NCBI GenBank assembly: GCA_037013685.1
Contig: CM072919.1
Coordinates: forward strand, 45,956,116-46,020,115
DNA from: Acridotheres tristis
Lineage: Eukaryota; Chordata; Aves; Passeriformes; Sturnidae
Reading direction: 5' to 3'
DNA length: 64,000 nt
Below are positions 49,801 through 61,800 of the stretch, piece after piece; positions within the stretch are counted from its first letter, which is position 1; every line of letters begins with the position of its first letter. A program made the translations under genes and the position numbers. The notes beneath the pieces are model-generated. The model saw nothing but the letters and a program-made list of their open reading frames with translations, had not been told where the DNA came from and did not search any database.

Positions 49801-52800
49801 CAAATGACCACAGATACTGAGGCATCTATCTTGTACATGCAGAGCCAAGTTCCTTTGGGAAGGGTGAGCTTTAGAAGCCTGCTAGCTAAAATGGATTCTA
49901 ACAGCAAAATATTGTTTTCTTGATGCTCTACTTAAGTCAGAATTCCTCATTCTTTAACTTTACACAATTCAGCCTCCTTGTAATTTCCAACACCATTCTT
50001 TCTATACGTTTAAAGAGGTGATATTCTGCCCTTTAACATGTTATAGCATATGTTATAACATACATATGTTATCTAAAATTATCTAAAGCAGCTTTGTTTT
50101 ACCATTCTATTTCCAGCTGAGAGAACTATAACTTAACTTGTTTAGGCTGTCAATTACTACTCCTTAGCAGATTATTAAGCCATAAATGAAAAAATACAGG
50201 CACATATGCTGTGTTTTTCTGGTATTGAATGCTTGCAGTTTGGGTGTACGTACCAACCTGAAAATACAACACAGTGAATCTTGAGAATCCAGGTCTCACT
50301 CAAAAAGTGACCCTCCACAGAGATTAAAGGAGTACATACAACACACTGACCAAAAAGAAGGCAGTATAGCAGTTCAGAAACACTGCATTATGTACTATCC
50401 ATACTACTCATGTTATACTGTAGTCTCTTTTGGTCACTTCCAATGAAATGTACTAGAAGAGCCTAAGAATTAAGAAAGAAGCAGCAAACATAGGCTCTAC
50501 TGTCCTGTAAAATGGCAAGAAATCCTACAGATCCTTTAGAAAACATGTGGTACATGCTAAGTTTCTTGTGAAATCTTGCCTTGGAAGGGAAATAAAATAG
50601 GAAAGTAATTAAATGCAAACGACAGCGTCCCCCAAGACCTAAACCTGCAATCTGACTAGTTGTTGCTTGTTTTGTAGTGGGACTGGATTGGTTTAGGACC
50701 TCGCATTTTATTGACAGTCAAGATAAAAACTGTTTTGAAAATGTGAGAGAAGTGTATGTTTTGATGCACAGCAATCAAAGCTTCTAGAATTCGTTCAGCA
50801 ACCTGAGGTGCTCGTGCTGGAAACAGTTGATGTGGCCTGGAAATACAAACCAATAAGCCATTCTAGTAGCACAAAGAGAGCATTCCAGAAGGAAGCTATT
50901 TGCTAAACCTTTTTTTGATAATTTTCCTGTTGAAAATCAAATTATACTACAATGGTCTAGATACCATGTCAGCTAACCTAATGAAAGAGAGAATTTAAGA
51001 TCTATCCTAATCATTAGATAGGGTTGAAAAAATTGAAAGAGGAGCTTCCTGCAGTGCAGCAGGATTACATGCTGATTAATGGGACGTTCTTTTTTATAGA
51101 ATCATTCCTTGATAGCTTCTGTCACCTTTGTGGTACTACTGTTTCAAACTTTCTACCCAAGCAATACGTTAGAGTTCTAGCTAAAATTTCTTCTAAAAAC
51201 TGACATATTCTGCAAGTTGACACATGAACAAACCTGCATGAACCTGAATTGTAAAGAGAAACTGCACTTCTACAAAGTATCCCAGACTGTGCTGTCAGGA
51301 GCTGAAGGCTCAGTTTTATTTCTTTTTTATAAATGTTATAATTAAGCACCTCAAGCTTTATTTTTTTGTAACTTGTATGAGTTTTCTTACTGGTAAAATT
51401 AAAATCCATACCATTTGAATAAGCATTAATGTCCATAATACTATATAGCTCAAAATTACCTGCAGGACTGCACTGTAGGTTCGACTCATAAATCCTAACC
51501 ACGTCTGTGGCAGCAGTATGGAGTGGTGCCATTCAGAAGGCTGAATATTAACCTGTGCAACACACCAGAAATGTTAGAAACAGTTACATCAAATCTAACA
51601 TATGCAGAATCTATGTTCTCCAGTCTACGATTTACAGACAAACATTCACTCATGTCCACAGGCCATTACACATGGCTGTAGGAAACTAAAATGATCATGT
51701 ACTTTATTCTCCTTTCTGATTTTACCCACATCAAGTGACTTTCAACTTCATTAAACAGGCCAGTCAAAAGTGGTTGTTTCAGGTAATGCAACAAATAATT
51801 GATCCCAGAGAGACAGTGAAATCATATGAGGCAATAAGCACAACACTTAGCAGCACTGGCAAATATTTCTTTACAGTTTGTGAACATCTTAGATGTTTCT
51901 AAAAGCACAATTGTTAACCAAGATAAACAACTGACCTTCCCTTGTAGCATTATTTTCCTGAGTCTTCCTTCTTATTCACCTCTATTTTATGTCCCTAATG
52001 ATCTACATAAAGCAGTCAGTATTCTTTCTTCACTTGGATTTTGTAACAAAAAAAAGGACTGTCCTAAAGCTCCATGCCCACTGCTTTCAGTGAACCTGAA
52101 GGACTTGTAAATAAGTACTAATACACCTATAAAAATAAAAACATTCTAAAAGATAACATACTCCATCTTGCAGACAATATAGATATGACCAGTAGCAAAA
52201 AAAGGAAATCTCATCTTAATAATGACTCATTGTTAGGGGTTGGATTGTTCCCCTTTTTCTTGCTGTGAATTCCTCCCATTATTATGTTAAGTAGTTGTGG
52301 CTACACCTTAAAACATAGATAATGTTCTCTCGTAGGGGGGTGGGTGGAGGAGGAGGAGGAGGGGGGAACCGGAAAAGGAAAGGTGGGAGAGGGATCTGGG
52401 GTGGGGACTCTCTCTCGCTGGGCTCGTGCAGGGACAGGATGCCCTGTGCTTCGCTCTGGCATCTCCCCCTGACATCTCAGCGCTGAGATCCACGCTCCCT
52501 GCCTTTGGACATCGCTCTGCCGCTCTCCCATCTCACCCTACTATCTCCGGACACTCTGCGGAGCACCAAGACCGACACCGTGAGGGGGAGTCACCTTCTC
52601 ACCCTCGCTCACCTCTGGGCCTCCGCCGCCATCACTCCAGCCCTCTGCAACTGCGCGGGACCCGCCCTGCCCCCACAGCACCGGTAACTGAGCACAGGGA
52701 CACGGCCTGCGGCCAAAGGGGACTGGAGCGGAGCTAGACTGTTCTGTTCTGTTGCCAATTTTCATAGCTGTTGTTGTTTTCTGCCTTGTTAAATACCAGT

Positions 52801-55800
52801 AAAGAACTGTTATTCACATCCCCATATGTCCTGCCTGAAAGCGTCTGATTTGGACCTAAAATAATTAAAAGGGAGGGGGGGTGCACTCTGCATTGCAGAA
52901 GAGGGGCTCTTGCCTTTCCTTAAACCATACCTGTCTTTTCAAACCAAGACACTCATGAACACTAGTCCTTCCTTTTAATTATAATTATATTCACAGCTCC
53001 TTCTCATCTCTGCTTATCAATTCCTCCAAAAGTTTATGAGAAGTCAAAGTTCCAGTTAGAATTGCTTTCCTTGGGTTCCTGAGGAATCTGCAGCAAGTCC
53101 AGTCTTCCCCTCTGCCTCTACTCTGAAACTATTTTAGACTTCTGCATTGGACTATTTAGATTTCTGCTGGTCAACAGACAGCTAAACACGAGCCAGCTGT
53201 GCCCAGGAGGTCAAGAAGGTCAATGGCATTGTGGCCTGGATCAGCAGTAGTGTGGCCAGCACAAACAGGGCAGTGATCATCTCTGTGTCCTTGGCACTAG
53301 GGAAACCACATCTTAAATCCTGTCTTAATTTCTGGGCATCTCACTTCAGAAAGGACACTGAGGTGCTGGACTCTGTCCAGAGAAGGATAGCAGAGCTGGT
53401 GAAGCATCTGGAGCACAAGTCCTGTGAGGATTGGCTGAGGGAGCTGGGGCTGTGTAGCCTGGAGAAAAGGAGGATTGTCAGAACCTTATTACTCTCTACA
53501 GCCACCTGAAAGGAGGGTATAGTCAGGTGGGGATTGCCTTTTCTCCCAGACAGGGACAGGACAAGAGTACATAGTTCAAACTGTGACAGGGAAGGTTCAG
53601 GCTGGCCATCAGGAGGAATTTCTTAATGTAAAGAGCTGTTAAGCATTAGAATGGACTGTCCAAGGAGCTGGTGTATTCACCATCCCTGAAGGTGTTCAAG
53701 AAATGTTTGGATGTTGCACTTAGTGCTATGGTCTAGTTGAGAAGGTGGTGACTTCTCAAAGATGGCCCCCAATGAGGTCTTCTCCAACCTAAATAATTCT
53801 GTGATTCAGGTTTAACTGTTCTTGTAGTGATTTTTAAAGTTTACTATGTAATCTACACTTGTGAAAGACGTCAAAAGCAGGCCTGTGAAGTACTGCAGGT
53901 ATTCATGCAGAAATGAACTACAAAGCTTTAGGCATCTCGAGATGTTTCAAGCATCTAGACAACGTGGTCTATCAGGAACACCTAAAATTTGCAGATGTGT
54001 TTGATCGCAATAGAAATATTGAGGTGCTTTTCATTAATTAACTTTCTTCAGGGCAGTAAACATTTTGCATGTATGCGCAATATGAAGAAGGAAAGAGGAA
54101 ACTGAACATCTTGACATAACAAAGAACACTCAAAAATTCATCTACAACTGAAAATGACTGGATATAGTGCTGAAGATCTTCATATAAGCAGTACTGCAAC
54201 CTGCTACTTCAGTATAGGAAACCAGTAACCTTTACTTGTTGTCTATCACTGGATATCAAGGGTAACAAGAACTACACAAAGTGTGGTAGCAACCACAGGC
54301 AAAGGTGACAAGTGAAGTTCAGATTAAGTGCACAATTTATCTGTAAGAAAATATTGGCTGAGTGGGAAAGTGCAGAGAATGAGATGCTCAAGGGAACCAA
54401 GAACCAAGGATGAGTGCTTGTGGAACACTGCCTCACTGATGCAGGGTTTTTCTTAGGAACATCACTTGGCCAGACCAACCAGCCAAGCAGTTTTTAAGGA
54501 AGAGCTGCAACCTGATATCTGAGGCAGTAAGAAATGGCATGAGCTTGGAGCTAGTAACCTGAGCCTGTCAACTGATGCTTAAGAAGGACCTATCTGCCTG
54601 AAAAGACACAAAATCATAGACCATGTTGGTCAAAATGCAAGACAGGTAATGCTGGCAAACCACATGAGATACTACTCCTGTATGTGTTTGGGACAATACC
54701 TTTATGTCAGTGAAAAGTTTAGGCATGTATCCAAATGCCCTGCTTGCATTTGGGACATATAAAGTGCCACCTCAGTCCTTGCATAAATAAGGCTAGCATA
54801 ATGTATCTGTATCAAGGAAATGGTGAAACAGCCTCTCTTTTAATTTTACATTTTGCTTAGAGGCCCTTTTTAACATACTTGCATGCATATACTTCCAAAT
54901 CCACCCCCTAACATTTCTTTGTGAGAAAAAAAATCTCTTTCTTTTCCTCAGTAGGACTGAGGACAAGGAAAACAAAAATCTGTCAGAAACTTAATTTCTG
55001 AATACTGTTTTATCACTGGACGAAATATGCTCAGTAAATTCAGTAGCAGAAACCAGCACACACTAGTTCATATTCAGCACTTCAACCATCTAAGCACAGA
55101 AGAATACACTACAATGAATTCTGCTCAAGAAAATCCAATTATCATCTCAAAGTACCTCACGTACAGGGTTTGAATAAACTCTTGAGTATCTTGATTACAT
55201 CAAAACCAAACCAAGAAAGAAAAGCACAGAGGGAGCTTTTTACTTTACTTTTCAAAGATGCATGTCATCACAGCACATATAATTGAACACACTTTAAAAA
55301 ACATGCAGGGAATAGTTCTTCCATGAGTAGACAGAGTGCCTAATATGATTATTTCTTGTAGGGAGATATTTAATACTGCATAACTCACCTCTGCAACTCA
55401 ACTCTGCAATTGTGCCTGCAAATCTGACTCATAAATAGGAAAAAGCAACTTGTGCTATTTCCAACACATTGGATATTGAGAAACATGCGAAGGCAAGACC
55501 ATTCTGCACTTAAAAAAGCCCTAAAAATTGCACCATTTCAGAGTGCCAAAGCCACCATCTACCACACTGGTCTGCCACTAGAAGTCTTCCTCTGTGCTTC
55601 TTGCATGCAGGATGAACTGTGCTCTTTTCACCTACACTAAAGATCAAAAAGATGGATAGCTAGCTGAAAGCCTAGTAACTCTAACCCAAAACACACATGA
55701 ATAGAACCATCAAAATATATGGTACATGATGTGAACATATATGACTATTCATCCTCAATCGTTTTCACAACAGATGAAGGGCATCTGATAAGAAATTATT

Positions 55801-58800
55801 CCTATGAATTTCTATGAAGCAATTTCTATTACTTGCAAAACCTGAAACAATCACAGGCAATATTTGGAGACTTCTTGTACAGTGTGTTCCAGGCAGCCAT
55901 AGGGAAAAAGAAAACCCATGGTCTATACTCTGCCCACTGTGACTACAGTAACTTACATATCCCCTCAGAGAGAGGCTGGCAAGCTATGTTTAATAATCAA
56001 ACAGCACATCTCCATTTCTAGGGGAATGATGATCTTCCTCTTTCAACTCACCAGTGACCACTAAAGAGCAATACAGCTCGCATTTGAAACATACCACAGT
56101 TTATTGAAACTATTTTCTTCTTCCTGTGAGATACTTATTCAAGTAATATCAAAAAAACCCTTCTGCATCTTAGTCTGATCCTGCTGACAGATATCACAGA
56201 TGCATCCAATTCCTCAGCTAGAATAGCACCTAGGTAATAGAATAAGTATGGCTTATTAAAGTTGAATAGTAAATTATCTTTTTGCTGCCATTAATGTATG
56301 ATTTGAATGGCAGCAAAACCCAGGCATTTGTTATTTTTATGTTTTTAAGACTTTTCAACATAGAAGAAGAAAATATTTCCTCTGTATACAAACACCATAT
56401 AACGCTTTCTTTTTGGTAGCAGAATACCAGGCATCACAGTTTTACACATAAAGAATCTCATAAAAATAAAACAGGTATTTTCAAGCCCCTCACCTTGCCC
56501 AAGCTGCCAAAATCTATGTGCAATAATGGTAACTATGCATGCACAGATACAGACAGATATACAACTTGCAGGTTCAGATTTTATAGCAGTGAGAATAGAT
56601 CTAACCACTGAAGACATAAAAATGTTATTATCCGAGTATGGTTGTAACCACTTAGTCCTAACTAAGAAAATGCCAACTGCTGAAGATTTTTTGAGATAAA
56701 ATAAACAGAAACCTGCTATCTCAAATTAATTGTACTTTTTTGATTCTTACATCGACCTCAGACTTTATTCAGAGGTTTACGCAGACCTCAATGCTTCAAA
56801 GACAACTCTAAGACTTCTTATTAACAGAACACTCCTTACTTAAAATGTCACTATATGGATTAACCCCTACAACTTCTTCCCTCTCCCAAAATAATGAGTA
56901 AAAGCAGTAGCAAAAAAGACTCATTCGAGTAATTTAAACTCCTAAAACATATGCTTAGTGTTACGTGTTGGACTGTGAAGTAATTACTTTGCAAGAACAC
57001 ATTAATTGATAAAGGACTAAAGGACTGCAAGAATCAGATGGGCCTAGGTCCTACTAACCCAATTTTCTTCAACCAATTTGGCAGTTTATAGCTTAGCCTT
57101 ACACTGAGGATGAAACAAACATTAAAGCATGAAATTTAGTTTGATGAGTCCAGGGACTTGCTTCTCACCTAGCCAAAGGCCCAAACAACTCTTTGCTGAC
57201 CACCCTGTCTCTATGTACGAAGGGAAAAACGCACAAAAAAACTTTGACTCTTAAAGCAGTGTAAACTGAAAACAGAAATAGTGGTTTTTTTTAATCAAAA
57301 TTTTATAGTTACTGTAGATTTTTGCTAAAATGGTGAAGTTAGCATTGTCTGAAGATATTTTGTGTTTAGATTTAAAATATAAACATATTTGGATTTATTT
57401 TTAGTTTTACACCTTGAATCAATCAACTAGGTAAAATACTGGGAGACTTGGTAAAATGTTTGTCCTCAGTCATTCTATGTATTCACTAATTTGATACAAA
57501 TCACCACATTCACTACAATTAAACTACTATATTTTGTTCAGTGAACGACTTTAAGGTTGTGCTTCTATGAAGGTAGCTTATTCACAAAAGAAAAGTCAAT
57601 TTTCCATATGCTGCTGGATTTTATAGTTAATGTTAGTACACACAAATATTTTTTATCAGGATTTAATTTGATGCTTTAGGGCAACAGGCAAGTGTTTAAA
57701 ACAAAGTTCAGAACTGATCTTCATTCCACTATAATTTTACAGATATAAAACATCCATGCATGCCTTCTGTGATAATGTAATTAAACATGTTTTTCTTCAG
57801 AACCTCTGTCACAGAATTCAAGTCTCTCTGAATGAAGCAATTATATAGAGTGCAGAGCTTTTCTTTCTGGATACTATGGAAGTCCATGCTTCATTCCTAA
57901 CTCATTAATCTGAATCTGTTCCTCTGACAGATGAAATATTCTTGTGGACTTTCCCTGGTGCTCTCCACTGGAGCTTCCAAATAGTTAGAAAACATTTATT
58001 AATTTACACTCCTGTGATAATGAGGGGTATTTTCTCCAGTTTCTGCTTTCATTCTTTATTAGCAAAGATATCGAGATGAAAAACACCTATTAAATTTGCA
58101 TACATGGTTAGGTATCTTGACATCAGTGTTCAAGGGTGGGTTTTCTAAATTTTTCTGGTTTGAGATAAGAACTTGACATTTGAAGTACTTCATAATCCCA
58201 TTGACACTGACTTCATGATATAGAGTCAGGGATGGATTTCTATACTCCAGTCCAACTGATGAAGACTGGCTTTTGTCTTGTACACCTGGCCGAACTTCCA
58301 TTGGGATCCATGTGGTGTGTCTGTGGCCATAAGACATGATTTTTTTGGTGCCTTTTCAGTCCTGAAGGACCAAAATTATTAAGATGCTATATTGAAAGCG
58401 GAAGTTATATCTGTATGCTAGCACAAAAGCTACCACAAAAGCTACTTGTGTTAAAAGTTGCTCCCATTGGCATAAAGTTAGGAAAGAACCCTTATTTCCC
58501 TGGATCCAGTTGAACTGGGATTTTTTGTTTTGTTTTGGCTTTTTTGTTGTTTTTTTTGTTTGTTTGTTAGTTTTTTGTGTGTTTTTTTTTGTTTTTTGTT
58601 TGTTTGGTTTGTTTGTTTGTTGTGTTGTTGTTGTTGTTGTTGTTTTTGGTTGTTGCTGTTGTTGGGGGTTGTTTTTTTTTTCACTATTGTCCAAAATTTT
58701 CAAAGATGAACTTAGATGTTCATTACAAACACTTCATTTTCTCTAATGATTGAGAGAGGGCTTATTTCATGTCATTTTTCTAAAACCACACGAAGCTAAC

Positions 58801-61800
58801 TGCATGGTTTTCGTGGCACAAGCCTAATAGGTCAGGAAGCTGAAACGTTTAAGAGACAGAAAAAAATGTCAAGTCTTAGCAAGGTGTAGATATTGTTTCC
58901 TCATAGAGCCCCATCATTGCTCAGGCCTACTATTCACCTACAACTGGTTATACATGACCGGTATCAGTCATATATGTATAGCAGTCTGCAAGACAGGAAA
59001 AGGCAAAGGTCACCTGTTCTTCTGATTTTCAGAAGAGGCATTTCATCAGTAAGCACTTAAAAAAAAAGTATTTACATGTTAAGTTCAAGTTAGTGAGAGT
59101 GGATGACCATGGTGGTAGGCTAATTATCAGACTTGATCATTCTATGATTCTAGCTGTCTCTCACAACAACTTCAGTTAATTTTCATACATTCATACATGC
59201 CATCACTAGCTGCTACCAACACCCAATAAGCTTAAACAAAAGAGATAGAAGGGAAGGAGGTGTAATAGTTCCAAAAAGTGAAGAAGAGCCAACAAAAACT
59301 TACCTCATGAATGAGGGCAACCAACATTTGCTGAAAATTGCGGCCCCTGCTGGCCAGAAATCGATTAATAGGCTTACCATCCTTGCCCATGTGCACTGGG
59401 AGGTCGAAACACAGCAACATGCCAGCTGAAAGAGGGAGGGAAGGGGAACAGAAAATTCAATGACACTACTCACTCAGAGTCAAGGAAGAATGCAAAGCAA
59501 AGTAAGGTTAACTTAATAAAGCCAACAATTCAAAAGAACATGCAAGCATATTTAAGGGGAATGAAACATAGTTTCTTAAGTTGATTCACCTTCAGATTCA
59601 TAGAAATCTTTGGGTCAAAACATGCATACTTGTCTACTTCAAGAAAGTGGCAGCTTACCTGCCAGGCCTGGTGTCATGCCTGGTTGCTTGTTCCTCTCAT
59701 ACATTTTCAGCAAAAAATTTGGAACACCTGCCACTGTCTTCCCCTGGTCTGAGCGTGTGGTCCCTCCTCTTAAGGCAGAATGATACACAGCACGGGGCAT
59801 GTTGGCCATCTCTTGTTTCACAAGTGATGTTGCAAACTCTTGAAACGCTTGATGAAGTGCAATGCAATGAAGCGAGAGGAAAGGGAATGTGAGAAGCTGA
59901 TGACTGAGAGACAAAACTAACCCTGGAAAGCCCAGAATGACACCAGTACTTCTCTTCCACTTCATAGTGGAGCAGCAGTTTAACTCTGATGTAGCGTGGG
60001 ACGAGGAATATCTGTATCTGGGGACTTTCTTTTCCTTGAGTAGTAGTGTCTATGAAGTTGGAAACAGCTTCGCTGAAAATCATGGGAACTTGCTAGAAAC
60101 AAGAAATGTGAGGAAGTTCCAGTATAAAGCTACTCGGTTCAAATCTGACATAGTATATTTATGGTTGGAAAGAAATAGAGCCTTAACTATTCCATGAGCT
60201 GTTGATTACCTTCTTTGATTGCTACAAAAATAACAGTAACAACAGCACATGGCTGACAGAAGGTCACATAGTGGAGTCTAAATCCCGCTTTTCTAGCATG
60301 TCAGGAAGGGCACATGCATCTTGGGATTTTTTTTCCACTACCTGCAATATCCTTCTAACAAAACTCACAGAATGCAGTCAGCAATTTTCTCTGCAGTGAT
60401 ACAGACAGAAACTCTAAGTCTTTGTCTTCAACCTTCGACACTTCAGTTTTATTGGAGTAGGTGTTTGTTGACATGAATACACTATCCACCTACTTCCTCT
60501 AGACTTTTATAAAAACTTTTTTGTTTTGGATGGGCAGAACAATATGGAAGAAATTTGCTCAAAGAGGGAGCTGTTTCACATTGATAGAGACCCCTTATCA
60601 CTGCTGTGATATTAGTACATTTGCTGGTTGTGCCAAAACACATAAATAGAAGCCATTCAGAAGCAATTATTCAGGCAGGGGACAAGCCAAGGCTCTAGAC
60701 TGACAAGTATAACTCAAACTACAAAATCTGGATAAATTTAGTGAAACAACTAGGTGTGCAACAAATACTAGAAATACAGTATTTCAATGACTGACTTTAA
60801 TCTGAGGGTAAACAAAAGTAACTACTACCACATGTAAGAATTTTATTATTATTGTTGTTGTTGATGCTATCATTATTATCATCTCCTTTGCAAGAAGGAC
60901 ACTATCACTATTACTAACAACAATATCAAGCTTCGAGTTTTTTTATTAATTTTTTTAGTTCTCTGACTACAGGGTTGAAAAAAGTCTCAGGCACACAGAA
61001 TGAAAAACTATCAAAATTAAAAACTAAGCCTGTCATACCCGTTCTGATAACCTGGGAATCTAAAAGGTAGAAACAATATGAAAACTGATGTGACAAACCA
61101 TTTTTAAAGGAGTTTGAGACAAAATACTACTGAAAGCTACACTTCCCAATGCTCCATGTAAGTAGTTACCTGTTATTAATCTCAGTAACATGCAACACGA
61201 GAATTCCAGCAAATGAGATGACACAGATTCAGCTCCCATAGAACAGGGCCTCTATGGCTATTGGCCTGTCTTGGACATTGCCTCATTAATCCAGTTTCAT
61301 ACTCTTCTGGTGAAGCAATTCACTCTCAACAACCAGTCCAGCCAGTCATTAAAGCTTTTGCTCAAGTGCTCTGAACTCTATGTTAACTAACAATGTTAGA
61401 AGACACCTCTGAGGGAGAAACTGCTCAGTGAATATTTGGATTCAACTGTTTTGATACCAGTCTGTCGTTGCTGCATCTCTGAATCCAGTCTGCTCACCTG
61501 AAATTTCATTTTGATTTCCCATCTCCCTAGAAAACTGGCTATCTCAGCATTCATTACACAGATTGCGTTTTCTGTCAAGATATATCACTCTCTTTCATTC
61601 AACTAAGTTATGCCATTCTCCATCACAAAGCTTCCAGGATTTAGTAGTTAGGACTCTCTATTAGGCTTACACACTCCAGATGCCAGTTCATGCAGAGTTT
61701 GATGAATGGACTCTTTTAGAAATCCCCACTGGGGGAAAATACTACAAAACACCACCTACTATCTCATGGCAATGTTTACAGTCTGCAATCACACATGAAG

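Larger units (their letters stand above)
51553..59303 (-). other. largest FOCAD intron in the window, 7.75 kb
   Basis: It holds a solo LTR (52231-52951), a CR1 fragment (about 53165-53808), a T/G-rich low-complexity block (58520-58682) and a CR1 tail (about 59085-59153). From 53820 to 58510 the sequence is AT-rich and unique; I see no exon or named repeat in it. Confidence 0.6.

Noticed and set aside
51122..51532. 136-codon open frame on the - strand
   Set aside because: It covers exon w4 in another frame and then runs into intron. The correct frame of the exon matches FOCAD.
52301..52765. Several GC-rich overlapping open frames
   Set aside because: They fall in the CpG-rich core of the solo LTR, where few stops are expected. 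No retroviral or host protein similarity.
53231..53509. 92-codon open frame
   Set aside because: It is CR1 3' sequence, not a host gene.
58356..58703. Gln/Asn/Lys-rich open frames
   Set aside because: Translation of the T/G-only low-complexity tract.
59697..60083. 128-codon open frame on the - strand
   Set aside because: It overlaps exon w2 in the wrong frame; the other frame holds the conserved FOCAD sequence.
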